From NCBI GenBank assembly GCA_029550925.1, contig JAKPGL010000183.1, positions 31,619 to 95,618 of the forward strand: a stretch of 64,000 bases of DNA, in the 5' to 3' direction. Source of the stretch: Planctomycetota bacterium (GTDB lineage: Bacteria; Planctomycetota; Planctomycetia; Pirellulales; Thermoguttaceae). Of the stretch, positions 18,647-27,327 are shown piece by piece (the first letter of the stretch is position 1; every line of letters begins with the position of its first letter). The notes beneath the pieces were generated by a model that saw only the letters and a list, made by a program, of their open reading frames with translations, was not told the DNA's origin and did not search any database. The position numbers were made by a program, and so were the translations under genes.

Positions 18647-18692
18647 ACCAGCAGCGGCATGGCCCCCGAACCAGCAGCGGCAATGGCCCCCG
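18647..18692. repeat. Short tandem duplication
   Basis: Two adjacent copies, of 23 and 24 bases, of a unit beginning ACCAGCAGCGGCA and ending TGGCCCCCG lie between the convergent PII and tatC genes. No function is evident. Confidence 0.6.
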
Positions 18693-18837
18693 CCCCAGAG
18701 GAAAATCTTTCTGGATTCCCACTTGCACGGGCCGGACAATCACCGAGCCCTTGGATGCTGGAACCCTTCCACGGTCGAGGGCGTGTTGGGGGCGGTTCGG
18801 ACAGCAGCCTTTTCCATAGGCAGACATCGGCCCGCCA

Positions 18838-19974
18838 TCAGTCATACGGACTCCACCGCCGAGGCATCAGCTTGCACATTAATATCCCCAACACATAGAG
18901 AAACAGCAGCGGGATCGCCATCAGAAACATGCTGTACGGGTCCGCTGGCGTTAGGATCATCGACAGAACAAAAATCGTCAACACCGACACCCGCCAACTG
19001 CCCAGATACGATTGCACCGTAAAAATGCCGATCCGTTCCAGAAAGAGCATCGCCAGCGGCAATTGGAAGGCAATCCCAAAGCCCAACGGCAAGAAGAGCA
19101 CAAATCCCAGCCATTCGCTGATCCGTGGGTCCGGGTCGATACCCAACCACCCGTTGAAACTAAACAGAAAATCCAACACCGGCGGAAAGACAAAGAAAAA
19201 CGCCAACGCCACCCCGGCTAAAAACAGACTCAAACTGATCGGCAAAAAGATATGAATATAGCGCTTTTCATGCGGGTAAAGTCCGGCGGCAATAAATATC
19301 CATAACTGATAAAAAATCCATGGACTCGCCAAGATCACCCCCGTCAGCAGCGACGCCTTCACATAGATCAAGAACCCCTCCTGCACATTGAAGCTTTTGA
19401 TCTGCACCCTGGGGTCCTCGGCCACGCGCCGCCAAAGAAACATCCGCATCAGGTTTTGTCGGGCAGACCCTGCCGCTGCCGAATCCGCCGAAGTTTCTTC
19501 GGCTTGTTCGGCGCCGACGTTTTTCTTCGCCGCTCCTTCGGACGTAGAACTGGCCCCGGCGGCGTCCTGCAAAATTTTCCTAATCACTTCCTTCGCCTGC
19601 GGATACCGCTCCTCCAGCCCCCGCAGCAATTCTTCCCGATCCACATACACCTCTTCGGGCAGGAGATGTTCTTTGGTTACCAACTCTTTGACCGCATCCA
19701 AATCGGTGGGCAGCGGAAGATTCTGCTTTTGCAGTTCTTCCCATTGACGTTGGGCGTCTGCAAGGGCTTTTTGTTCATAGTAGCCCTCTAAAGCAGCCCG
19801 AAGCGGCGTCTGAATAAACTCCACCACATATCGGCCCACCGCCAACCCCACCAAAAAACCCACCATCAACCCCAGCAACGCCCGAAACAAACACCGACGG
19901 AGCTCCTCCAGGTGTTCCCCGAAGCTCATCGTGCTGTCTTTGAAAATATCTTCGTCGTATTGATATCGAGGCAT
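18838..19974 (-). CDS. tatC: Sec-independent (twin-arginine) translocase subunit TatC, long-insert type
   Basis: A 378-residue polytopic membrane protein of the Tat pathway. It has the N-terminal FGEHLEELRRCL signature, a first helix (residues 29-48), and the later helices from about residue 197, including YQLWIFIAAGLYPHEKRY and the ILTPADPYSMFLMAIPL end. About 125 residues of charged, Ala/Glu-rich sequence are inserted between helix 1 and helix 2 (about 65-195), in what should be the first periplasmic loop. The ATG at 19974 is chosen: GAGGTGG lies 9 bases upstream and overlaps an alternative GTG at 19986. It is convergent with the PII gene. Confidence 0.95.
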   Translation of the reverse strand: MPRYQYDEDIFKDSTMSFGEHLEELRRCLFRALLGLMVGFLVGLAVGRYVVEFIQTPLRAALEGYYEQKALADAQRQWEELQKQNLPLPTDLDAVKELVTKEHLLPEEVYVDREELLRGLEERYPQAKEVIRKILQDAAGASSTSEGAAKKNVGAEQAEETSADSAAAGSARQNLMRMFLWRRVAEDPRVQIKSFNVQEGFLIYVKASLLTGVILASPWIFYQLWIFIAAGLYPHEKRYIHIFLPISLSLFLAGVALAFFFVFPPVLDFLFSFNGWLGIDPDPRISEWLGFVLFLPLGFGIAFQLPLAMLFLERIGIFTVQSYLGSWRVSVLTIFVLSMILTPADPYSMFLMAIPLLFLYVLGILMCKLMPRRWSPYD

Positions 19975-20201
19975 GGTCGGCGCCACCTCTTTTTCGTCAA
20001 AGTCTGTCGGCCTCTAAGATGCTGCTACCGAAAAATAAAGCGATCCTCACTCCGCTGGATTCCTCTTCAACCTTCCGGTCTCCTACCAGGGGGGCGGGTA
20101 TTTCCCGCCGAAACTTCTATAATACCAGGCTACGGGATGTCCTACAATGAATAACTCCCGGCCCCGGTGCAGGAATACCCATGCAACCATAGGTCCCCGC
20201 C

Positions 20202-21212
20202 ATGCATTCCGCCCTGTATCCCCTGCGTTTTCAACCGATTTTTCAGCGATACGTCTGGGGAGGCCATCGGCTACGCACCCTCCTGGGCAAACCCACAGGC
20301 CCTCAGCCCTGCGCCGAAAGCTGGGAAATCTGCGACCGTCCGAATCTCCAATCTCTCGTCGCCGCCGGCCCGCTCGCAGGCCGATCGTTCCACGAATTGA
20401 TCCAGCAGTACGGCGCCCAATTGCTTGGCCCCGCCGCCGACGCCCTCCTACCTCTCCCAACAATCGCCCCCCAGGCCAAGGGCCGATTTCCCTTGCTGGT
20501 CAAGTTCCTCGATGCGGCCCAAACCATCTCCGTCCAAGTCCATCCCACCGACACCCAGGCCGCCCAATTGGCTCTGCCCGATCCCGGCAAAACCGAAGCC
20601 TGGATCGTCTTGGCCGCCGAGCCGGGCAGCCTCATCTATGCAGGACTCCAGCCGGGCGTGAATCGCCAACGGTTCCTCCAGGCCCTCCAAAAAGGCGCCT
20701 GCGCCGAACTCCTCCACCGTTTCGAGCCAAAACCCGGCGATTGCGTCTTTCTGCCCGCCGGTACCGTCCATGCCCTCGGCGCCGGCCTGCTGGTAGCCGA
20801 AATCCAGCAAAATAGCGATACGACCTTCCGCCTCTACGATTGGGACCGATTGGGACCGGACGGTAAACCCCGGCCATTGCACGTGGAGCAAGCCTTGGCC
20901 GTGCTTGATTTCGACCAAGGCCCCGTCCATCCTCAAACACCCCAACCCTTGGCCGGGAAAGAAGCTGTGCAACTTGTCCATTGCCCCTATTTTGCCATCC
21001 TCCAGTGGCGGTTCGACCGCTCCCAGCCCATGGGAGGCGATGGCCGATTCCATATCCTGATCTTCCTCCAGGGCCAGGCCGCCGTCGAAGGCGACCCTTC
21101 AGGACTACCGGTGGGACCGGGCAGTTGCCTATTCCTGCCCGCCTGCTTGGCCCCAGTACCGATCATCCCCCAAGACGGCCCCATCACCTTTTTGGACGTT
21201 TTTCTCGGCTAA
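20202..21212 (+). CDS. manA: Mannose-6-phosphate isomerase, class I
   Basis: A 336-residue zinc enzyme interconverting mannose-6-phosphate and fructose-6-phosphate, feeding GDP-mannose or glycan synthesis. The cupin metal ligands are visible: Gln112 and His114 in VQVHPTD, Glu132 in GKTEAW, and His190 in PAGTVHALG. The substrate-side EIQQNSDTTFRLYDWDR segment is also present. Length and N-terminus (YPLRFQPIFQRYVWGG) are typical of the short bacterial form. It stands alone, divergent from tatC. Confidence 0.95.
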   Translation: MHSALYPLRFQPIFQRYVWGGHRLRTLLGKPTGPQPCAESWEICDRPNLQSLVAAGPLAGRSFHELIQQYGAQLLGPAADALLPLPTIAPQAKGRFPLLVKFLDAAQTISVQVHPTDTQAAQLALPDPGKTEAWIVLAAEPGSLIYAGLQPGVNRQRFLQALQKGACAELLHRFEPKPGDCVFLPAGTVHALGAGLLVAEIQQNSDTTFRLYDWDRLGPDGKPRPLHVEQALAVLDFDQGPVHPQTPQPLAGKEAVQLVHCPYFAILQWRFDRSQPMGGDGRFHILIFLQGQAAVEGDPSGLPVGPGSCLFLPACLAPVPIIPQDGPITFLDVFLG

Positions 21213-21538
21213 AAAACCGGTTCTCTCCTGGGGGGAATGCCCTTCCGGAGGGATTCCTCCGGTCTAAAAAAGCGGCCCCGACCGAAAAAAGCCGAAAGCG
21301 GCAGGCCAGGGGAATTCCTCTTTTCCCATTGCCAGCAATGCTCTTATAATCCGCTGACTTTTTTGGATGTCCCGCCTGGGGGGCGTGCGATGGGGCGATC
21401 GCGGTATCTGTCCGTTATCTCTCCGTTCTAAACCACCTCTACGAGGGGGGAGCCATCCGAAAACAGAAAAACCAGATTGGCTGGGCCAAAAATTCAGCGT
21501 TTAGCCCGCAAAGAAGAGAGGATCGAAAGGTATCGAAA
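21213..21538. other. Intergenic region after manA
   Basis: It contains the dyad CCGGAGG/CCTCCGG (21247-21264), 30 bases after the manA stop, without a clear T-run. A perfect TATAAT lies at 21345-21350 and may be the -10 of the next gene; the -35 is poor. GAAAGG precedes the next ATG. Confidence 0.45.
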
Positions 21539-21949
21539 ATGGCCGACCTCCCACAGCCCAACACACTACACCCCAGCCAGTCGAACTCCTATAGTTGGGC
21601 GAGGCGAGTACACAGTTTGGGGGATAGATCGGAGGGTCTGCCTGCCTCCCACCAAAAAACCACCCGCTGGAGGGGCTATTCGCTCCTGCTTCTTTTGTCG
21701 GCCCTGTTAGGAGTAGGGGGTATCCCAGGGTGTGCCGGTTTGGCCGGGCCGAACTGGCGACATCCCGGAACCGCTCAAACCCAACAGCTCCGCGCCCTTC
21801 AGTTCGACCCGTATCCGGAGGGTGATTTGGGGCCTTCTGTAGAGGGGGCACGTCCGATGGAATTTCAGAATCCGCCTCCGGACATCCAACGGTCCCGGCC
21901 CCACGAGCTCCGCCGCCGCTGGTTCCCCTGGCAGACCTCCCCGCCGTAA
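21539..21949 (+). CDS. Small secreted or lipid-anchored protein, planctomycete-type
   Basis: A 136-residue protein. After a polar N-terminus (about 45 residues, perhaps too long; the true start may be internal) comes a hydrophobic stretch LLLLLSALLGVGG ending at a lipobox-like PGCAG (Cys about 65). The mature part is short and Pro/Arg-rich, with QFDPYPEGDLGPSVEGARP. From memory, this resembles a small 'membrane or secreted protein' seen in planctomycetes; I have no function for it. Its stop codon coincides with the edge of a degraded family B repeat. Confidence 0.55.
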   Translation: MADLPQPNTLHPSQSNSYSWARRVHSLGDRSEGLPASHQKTTRWRGYSLLLLLSALLGVGGIPGCAGLAGPNWRHPGTAQTQQLRALQFDPYPEGDLGPSVEGARPMEFQNPPPDIQRSRPHELRRRWFPWQTSPP

Positions 21950-22036
21950 GGGCCCACCGCCTTCATCCCTCTCACTTCCTCCAGCGGGGAGAATAGGTTG
22001 AATCTTTTGAGGCTTCGTTTTGTTAGAGCCTCTAAA
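21947..22036. repeat. Family B short inverted-repeat element, degraded copy
   Basis: The right arm TTCGTTTTGTTAGAGCCTCT (22014-22033) is well conserved with the other copies. The left arm would begin at the stop codon TAAGGGCC of the preceding gene but has decayed. The length (90 bp) matches the family. Confidence 0.55.
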
Positions 22037-22565
22037 TCCCTGCAAACTATTGAGAAAGAACGACTCGGCGGCGTTTCTCCAGATTGGCAGGTTTTGGAAG
22101 ACTGCCATTGCCAATCCGTTTTCGTCGGCTTCTATGGCGGTTATGACGAAGCGAGGTAATGGTGCGTGAGCGTTATTGGGGCTTGGCAAGCCGCGGTCCG
22201 CAGGTTCCTCGTGGCAAAGGGGCTGCTGGTTCCGAAGGATAAAGCCAACGGCTTCGTTCGATGGGTCGAGTGGTTCCTCCAGACCGCCGCCTTTCAGGCC
22301 AACGGCATGGTGTTGGCCTAGCGACACGGTTGCCATACCGCCATTCCAGAAGAGTAACAGACCTCGATTTTGAGAGGGCCGACAAGCCGTCCTCGGTGGG
22401 GGGAGGAACACAAAAGCGTCGTGGCGTAAAAAGTAACACAACCGGCGGCAATACAACCGTCGGAATCGCTTGGCAAGATAGAGAAGATTTCGGCTGAACC
22501 TCTTGAAGATTCCGAGGTTATGTAACCCTTTGCTTGTCGTAACTGGCTACTGTACTAAGGATTAG
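22037..22565. other. Unassigned region between repeat B and tRNA-Glu
   Basis: Both strands carry coding-like pieces broken by stops. The minus frame around 22060-22450 reads fairly protein-like but runs on into the lipoprotein gene on the other strand, and no start or family is recognisable. It may be a decayed gene or transposon remnant beside repeat B. I do not call a gene. Confidence 0.35.
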
Positions 22566-22639
22566 CGACCCCGACGGGATTTGAACCCGTGTTACAGGCT
22601 TGAAAGGCCTGTGTCCTGACCGGGCTAGACGACGGGGCC
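22566..22639 (-). tRNA. tRNA-Glu (UUC)
   Basis: A 74-base cloverleaf on the minus strand. The acceptor stem is GGCCCCG/CGGGGTC with one G-U pair, the anticodon arm is CAGGC-CTTTCAA-GCCTG with anticodon TTC, and the T arm is ACGGG-TTCAAAT-CCCGT. The discriminator base is G. CCA is not encoded. Confidence 0.95.
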
Positions 22640-22724
22640 AAACGGTCGGCTGCTTACGCAGGCATGACCGGCTGCTGCTTGCGCAGCAGGAACAGGTTGA
22701 TCCATTCGACGGAATGGGTACGAA

Positions 22725-22756
22725 AAACAAAACCCCCTTTGGGACCTCCGAGGGGG
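22725..22756 (-). terminator. Possible second terminator upstream of tRNA-Glu
   Basis: On the minus strand a CCCCCT.../...AGGGGG hairpin (22733-22756) is followed by GTTTTGTTTTTC, between csrA and the tRNA. Confidence 0.6.
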
Positions 22757-22954
22757 ATTTCTATTATATACCCTTCGAGTGGGTTGTCGGTCAAGGGAGG
22801 GGATGGAAACTGGCAGTGGGAATGGGAAAAATGGACTTCCAAGAAGCCGAAAACCACAAGGGGCTATGTTGACTTTTGGCAAGAGTCTGTTTTCTGTTCT
22901 GGGGCAAATCATCCCAGGGGCTTCTCCGGTGAACCCGGGCGTCCGAGAAGGCGC

Positions 22955-22986
22955 AAAAAAAACGCCCTGATTTTTTAGGTATCAGG
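22955..22986 (-). terminator. Rho-independent terminator of csrA
   Basis: On the minus strand CCTGAT (22981-22986) pairs with ATCAGG (22966-22971), followed by GCG and eight T (22955-22962). It lies 72 bp after the csrA stop codon. Confidence 0.8.
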
Positions 22987-23058
22987 ACGGCAAAAGGGGT
23001 CGAAAAAAAATACTCTCCCTACCGGGGCGCAAACCTGACAGGCCCTGGGGAGGGGGGG

Positions 23059-23277
23059 TTAGGAGGGGGTGGAGGGATCGGTAGGGGAGGCGGCGTTATT
23101 GGCGGCCTCGGCTTGACTGCGTCGGATAGCCTCAAACACCTCTCGGCGGTGCACAGGGATTTCTTTAGGGGCTTCGACTCCTAAGCGAACCTTGTCCCCG
23201 CGAATGTCCACCACCACGATCGTAATGTCATCATTGATGACAATACTCTCGTTTTTCTTACGCGACAAAACCAACAT
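23059..23277 (-). CDS. csrA: Carbon storage regulator, mRNA-binding translational regulator
   Basis: A 72-residue homodimeric RNA-binding protein that blocks or stabilises mRNAs at GGA motifs. The canonical N-terminus [14 protein letters not shown], the [22 protein letters not shown] core and a short Ala/Ser/Pro tail are all present. GAAGGAA lies upstream of the ATG, and a near-consensus sigma70 promoter and an intrinsic terminator bracket it, so it is probably monocistronic. No flagellar gene is nearby, unlike in many bacteria. Confidence 0.97.
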   Translation of the reverse strand: MLVLSRKKNESIVINDDITIVVVDIRGDKVRLGVEAPKEIPVHRREVFEAIRRSQAEAANNAASPTDPSTPS

Positions 23278-23369
23278 TGTCCGTTCCTTCGCCTGCTGGG
23301 ATGGGTTCCCTTCTACACCCTTTTGGAGCGGATTCGGCTCGCTCTGGGTAGGGAACCTCTCTTCAATTG

Positions 23370-23398
23370 AGCATACTCTGCCAATCTTCTCTAGTCAA
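23370..23398 (-). promoter_or_regulatory. Sigma70-type promoter of csrA
   Basis: On the minus strand TTGACT (23393-23398), a 17-base spacer and TATGCT (23370-23375). The expected leader is about 85 bases. Confidence 0.75.
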
Positions 23399-23706
23399 GC
23401 AAATCTTCCACATTTAATAAGATTTATATATATCCTATAGTAGAGAGCTTCCCCCTCTCAAAGGGGGAGTAAATGCAAAAATTACCCTATTTTCGTGCAT
23501 CTCCAAGGGCCAGGGAAGACATTGGATAGCGGGGCAAGTCTTTCCGTGTCCAATGGATTGCGGCATCAGATCCTACCCGATACACTCAAATTATACCTTA
23601 GTAAATAGGAAGACAAATGCTGTTATCCCTCCTTTCAGGGGGGTGCGATAGCCTGATTTTGGAAAATCCTGCACAACAAGATCAAGAGAAGATAAGGGAA
23701 GTCCCC
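23399..23706. other. Divergent intergenic region csrA / nuoI-like
   Basis: An AT-rich stretch (about 23400-23445) is followed by a small CCCCCT/AGGGGG dyad (23452-23470). No supported gene; presumably it contains the promoter of the ferredoxin-like gene. Confidence 0.4.
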
Positions 23707-24240
23707 ATGAAAGGGTGGCTTAGGAATGTGTGGAATGCGGTCTGGAGCGTGGGAGAGGCCCTTTGGGTGACGGTGCGGACGTGGATGGCCAGCTATGACC
23801 CGAAACGAAGGACTTTTACCCATCGCTATGAATATCCGGAACGACCGGCTGTACTGGCAGAGCGTTTTCGAGGGTTCCACCGGTATGATCTCCGCCTGTG
23901 CATTGCTTGCGAACGGTGTGCGCGAGACTGCCCGATCCGGTGCATTTATATGAGCAAACGACGGGTAGAAGGGCGAAAGGGATTTCAGGTTACCGCCTAT
24001 GTGATCGACTATACCAAGTGCATGTTCTGCGGGATATGTACGGAAAACTGTCCAAAGGACTGTATTAAGATGGGCCGGAGTTATGACCTGAGTGGATACG
24101 AGCGAAATGGGTGCATGGTGGATTTTGCGAAGCTCCCTTTAGAGATCGCTTGGGCAGAGGAGGGGCTGGACGGAGCAGCGGTGGCCCGTTCGGCCTTGGT
24201 AACCGAGCCGGTGCATCCGGGGCCAGAGGGACGTGGATAG
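23707..24240 (+). CDS. nuoI: NuoI-like 8Fe ferredoxin (complex I 23-kDa subunit family), orphan
   Basis: A 177-residue protein with two [4Fe-4S] motifs, CIACERCARDCP (Cys65-75) and CMFCGICTENCP (Cys105-115). They sit in the NuoI framework: an amphipathic N-terminal helix, the RFRGFHRYDLRLC lead-in, and the YDLSGYER segment after the second motif. In complex I this subunit passes electrons between the peripheral and membrane arms. Here no other nuo gene is adjacent, so the complex I genes are either scattered or this serves another ferredoxin-linked complex. The ATG at 23707 matches NuoI starts; a longer frame begins at 23617. An intrinsic terminator follows. Confidence 0.85.
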   Translation: MKGWLRNVWNAVWSVGEALWVTVRTWMASYDPKRRTFTHRYEYPERPAVLAERFRGFHRYDLRLCIACERCARDCPIRCIYMSKRRVEGRKGFQVTAYVIDYTKCMFCGICTENCPKDCIKMGRSYDLSGYERNGCMVDFAKLPLEIAWAEEGLDGAAVARSALVTEPVHPGPEGRG

Positions 24241-24306
24241 TCTGTGGGCCAATTTCCAAGAAGTTGGGGATTTTTTGCGGGGGGGAAGGTACTTGGCTCT
24301 AAAAAA

Positions 24307-24334
24307 CCCCGTTGGCACGGGGAACTTTTCTTTT
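24307..24334 (+). terminator. Rho-independent terminator after the nuoI-like gene
   Basis: CCCCGT (24307-24312) pairs with ACGGGG (24317-24322), with a 4-base loop, then AACTTTTCTTTT. It ends right at the left edge of a family A element. Confidence 0.8.
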
Positions 24335-24335
24335 C

Positions 24336-24531
24336 GTAACATTTTAGCCGAATGCAGTACCTTGTTACTGCCGCGCAATCGCCCAATCTAGGCTTCTTGC
24401 AGCCTCTCCTTGGGAGAAATAACAACGTCGCCGCCTCATAGGCCCCTGGATTGAGAGTTTGCGAGGGAATGACAATATCGGGCGAACTTCGCCCTACAAG
24501 AAGCCCCCTTTGCATTTGGCTAAAATGTTAC
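24336..24531. repeat. Family A MITE-like element, copy 2
   Basis: A 196-bp copy with left terminus GTAACATTTTAGCCGAATGC (24336-24355) and right terminus GCATTTGGCTAAAATGTTAC ending at 24531. The core CTAGGCTTCTTGCAGCC is in the same orientation as copy 1. Its internal ATTCCCGC dyads are mutated, so it looks older. Confidence 0.85.
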
Positions 24532-25031
24532 AAAAAATCTTTATTTCGTTCCCATCCCCTCCCTCTAAATAGTTATACAGGAATACTATTCTGGGACTAT
24601 TTTTAGTAATTTTAGGGGACACGGAACCCCGTCTAAAGTCTTAATTTTTCCCTTCCGGGTACTAGAAAGAGACTTTTCAAGAGGTTATACTGAAAAACTG
24701 AAAGCCAGACACGTCTGCGTTACTGAGGGAAAGCAACCTGGCTGAAGGAAGCTCCTGCCAAGCTGACGGCTAATTTGAGCAGAATCTCATTTTCTCTTTC
24801 TATAGAACCCTTTGAAGGGGATTACAGTAACGCATTAGATCGGCAAGCCCGAGCTGGGCGGAATAGGGTGTTTGAAACCCGGTCTGTCCGACAGGGGAGA
24901 GTTTCGCCTAGTCGGACGGTGTTTCCGGCAGAGAGGGGGCTGTCCCTAGAAGGACGCCCGGATCGAGGGGAACCCGTAGCGGGTGGGCTTTACCGGTTTC
25001 TGGGGAAGTTGGGCAGCAGGAGGAGGATGCC
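24532..25031. other. Long non-coding leader region with strong dyads
   Basis: 500 bp with no supported gene ahead of the M20 peptidase. Visible plus-strand helices are AGCCAG...CTGGCT (about 24701-24754), GTCCGACAGG (24886-24895) with CCTAGTCGGAC (24907-24917, one bulge), a GGGC/GTCC...GGAC/CCC arm (about 24936-24961), and ACCCG-TAG-CGGGT near 24971. It may be a structured 5' leader or a separate RNA. I tested it by eye against RNase P, tmRNA and common riboswitch cores without a match. Confidence 0.4.
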
Positions 25032-26204
25032 ATGACGCTTACGGTGGAATTACGTCGTCCGGTGGAGGAGTTGCCCGAGGCCCTGAAGCCGCTCCGGGAG
25101 CGGATTTTATCGAATCTGACGATGTTGGCCCGGTTGCCGGCGCCGACGGGCAAAGAACAGGATCGGGTGCAGTTTTTATTGGATCGTTTTTTGGAGGCGG
25201 GGCTGACGGACGCCACAACGGATGAGATCGGCAATGCGGTAGGGCGGATTCGCGGCCGACGGGGCAATCGCACGATTTTGGCGGCGGCGCATTTGGACGA
25301 TATTGTTCGGCCTACGCAGGAACATGAAGTCGTTGTCCGAGCAGACCGGGTCATTGGACCTGGGGTAAGCGACAACGCCATGGGGGCTGCGGTGATAGCG
25401 ATGTTGCCGGCCATATTGGAGCATTTGAATATTGAACTGAATTCCAATTTGGTGCTTGTGGGTTCTATTTTGTCCTTGGGAAGGGGGAACCATCGAGGGA
25501 TTCGGGCCTTTTTGGATCAATATCCGGATGATATTCATTTTGGCGTCTGTGTGGAGGGGATCGAGCTGGGCCGATTGGATTTCTTTTCGATCGCCATGGC
25601 GCGGGCGGATTTGGTTTGTCAGGTGCGCAACGGGGGCAATCCGAGTCGGGGGTACCGCGCCGAGAGCGCCCTGGTGGTGCTCAATCAGATCATCAACCGG
25701 ATTTTAGGCATTCCGACGCCGGTACGACCTTATACGGTGATTCGGATGGGGAAACTCCGGGCGGGTGTTTCGTATGATACCGAGCCAACTCGCGCCCTAC
25801 TTGGACTGGAAATTGTTAGCCACGATGACGAACAGGTGGATCGGATCATCCGGGAAATAGAGGCGATTTGTTTTGAGACGTCGGCGCGTCATGCGGCGGA
25901 GGCCAAATTGGACGTGTTTTTCCGAACGCGGGCAGGCGGGATCCCGTTTGGGCATCGGTTGGTCAGCTCCACCATTGACGTGATGCGGTCCTTGGGAATC
26001 GAACCGGACCAAAGGCACACCCCGTCGGAAGTTTCCGAAATGATCGCTCGCGACATCCCGGCGATTACGCTGGGGATTACTCATGGGCGGAAACACGAGC
26101 GACCTAAACCGGACTATGTGTTGATCGAGCCGATTTTGCGGGGAGTGGCTCAAGTGGTCGGCGTGCTTTTGGCCATCGACGCAGGAGCTTGCGATGGTAT
26201 CTGA
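25032..26204 (+). CDS. M20-family metallopeptidase / amidohydrolase
   Basis: A 390-residue cytosolic enzyme of the M20/M28 co-catalytic zinc group (tripeptidase or acylamino-acid deacylase-like). The LPAPTGKEQDR start, the metal ligands His87 and Asp89 in AAAHLDDI, Asp114 in GVSDNAMG, and CVEG further on match the family. A dimerisation-like domain follows (about 185-300), then an end with ITLGITHGRKHER. AGGAGGAGG lies just before the ATG. Its 3' end overlaps gpgS by 11 bases, so the two are translationally coupled; a shared role is possible but unproven. The substrate is unknown. Confidence 0.85.
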   Translation: MTLTVELRRPVEELPEALKPLRERILSNLTMLARLPAPTGKEQDRVQFLLDRFLEAGLTDATTDEIGNAVGRIRGRRGNRTILAAAHLDDIVRPTQEHEVVVRADRVIGPGVSDNAMGAAVIAMLPAILEHLNIELNSNLVLVGSILSLGRGNHRGIRAFLDQYPDDIHFGVCVEGIELGRLDFFSIAMARADLVCQVRNGGNPSRGYRAESALVVLNQIINRILGIPTPVRPYTVIRMGKLRAGVSYDTEPTRALLGLEIVSHDDEQVDRIIREIEAICFETSARHAAEAKLDVFFRTRAGGIPFGHRLVSSTIDVMRSLGIEPDQRHTPSEVSEMIARDIPAITLGITHGRKHERPKPDYVLIEPILRGVAQVVGVLLAIDAGACDGI

Positions 26205-27216
26205 AGACTGGCTACAACGGCGCACGTACCATCATACGAATTTTTGGGACATTCGTTGGCTCTTGCAACAGAAAGAGCGGCAAGGGCTACGAATCTCGTT
26301 GTGTCTGCCTACCTACAACGAGGAGAAGACGATCGGTCAGGAGATCGTCATTTTCAAAGCGGAGCTGATGGATCGGTTTCCGCTGTTGGATGAAATTGCG
26401 GTGATCGATTCGGGCAGCACCGATAAGACCTGTCAGATTGCCGCCGAGTTCGGGGCGGATGTGTATATTGCCTCGGAGCACCTGGCCGAATACGGCGTCT
26501 ATCGCGGCAAGGGCGAAAATCTTTGGAAGGCCCTGTATTTATTGCAGGGAGACATCCTTGTTTATGTGGATACGGACATCGCAAACATCCATCCCCGTTT
26601 TGTATATGGTTTGGTAGGGCCTTTGCTGGCGAATCCGGAAGTGCATTATGTGAAGGCGTTTTACGATCGGCCGATCGCGCATTCCGGCCAACTGCGTCCG
26701 ACCGGCGGCGGACGGGTAACCGAAATCTTGATCCGCCCGCTGTTTAGTCTTTTCTATCCGGAACTGACGGCCATTTTGCAGCCGCTTTCCGGCGAATACG
26801 CCGGCCGACGGTCCATCTTGGAGCAGATTCCGTATCCGGTGGGCTACGGGGTGGAGACGGCCATGCTGATTGACATTTATCAGCGCTTGGGTATGGAAGC
26901 CTTTGCCCAGACGGACCTGGATCGCCGGGTCCATCGCAATCAGGATACGGTGGCCCTAGGGCGGATGGCCTTTGGAGTGGCCCGGGTCTTTTTCTCCCGG
27001 CTTCGACGGGATGGGAAAATTCAGTATGACGGAGAGTTGCCCACGCTCATGCGCCAATTTGAGTTTGCTGACGGCAACTATCGACTTCGAGAATGCACCA
27101 TCGAAGAGATCGAACGACCGCCGATGATCGAACTGGAAGCCTATCGCCGGAAATTCTATCCGGAAACCGTCGCTTCGGCGTCAGAGGCACAAGCCCCGGC
27201 GGCGGATACGGCCTAG
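26194..27216 (+). CDS. gpgS: Glucosyl-3-phosphoglycerate synthase
   Basis: A 340-residue GT-A fold glycosyltransferase (GT81 type). It should join NDP-glucose and 3-phosphoglycerate, the first step to the compatible solute glucosylglycerate. Family features are the THHTNFWDI-like start (YHHTNFWDI), SLCLPTYNEEKTIG, AVIDSGSTDKT, the metal-binding VDTD (Asp126-Asp128), the PLSGEYAGRRSIL segment, GYGVETAMLID and DRRVHRNQ. AGGAG lies 7 bases upstream, inside the preceding gene. No phosphatase (gpgP) gene is seen nearby. Ala/Pro-rich residues end the protein. Confidence 0.93.
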   Translation: MVSEDWLQRRTYHHTNFWDIRWLLQQKERQGLRISLCLPTYNEEKTIGQEIVIFKAELMDRFPLLDEIAVIDSGSTDKTCQIAAEFGADVYIASEHLAEYGVYRGKGENLWKALYLLQGDILVYVDTDIANIHPRFVYGLVGPLLANPEVHYVKAFYDRPIAHSGQLRPTGGGRVTEILIRPLFSLFYPELTAILQPLSGEYAGRRSILEQIPYPVGYGVETAMLIDIYQRLGMEAFAQTDLDRRVHRNQDTVALGRMAFGVARVFFSRLRRDGKIQYDGELPTLMRQFEFADGNYRLRECTIEEIERPPMIELEAYRRKFYPETVASASEAQAPAADTA

Positions 27217-27327
27217 CCAATACGGCCAGCCGATCGAAACGACTCGCCTCTGCGGCCAGGGAGACGGGAGAAAAACACGACGGCTGCGGTCGGCTGGGGA
27301 AATGTTACTCATTTTCTTCGGGGGTTC

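Noticed and set aside
21707..22456. A 249-codon minus-strand frame
   Set aside because: It overlaps the end of the better-supported lipoprotein gene and contains a repeat B arm; no start signal or family.
24532..25031. RNase P RNA or tmRNA
   Set aside because: Stems are present but the conserved cores (GAGGAAAGTCC, ATAGATGAATG-like, or a tmRNA tRNA-like end with CCA) are absent.
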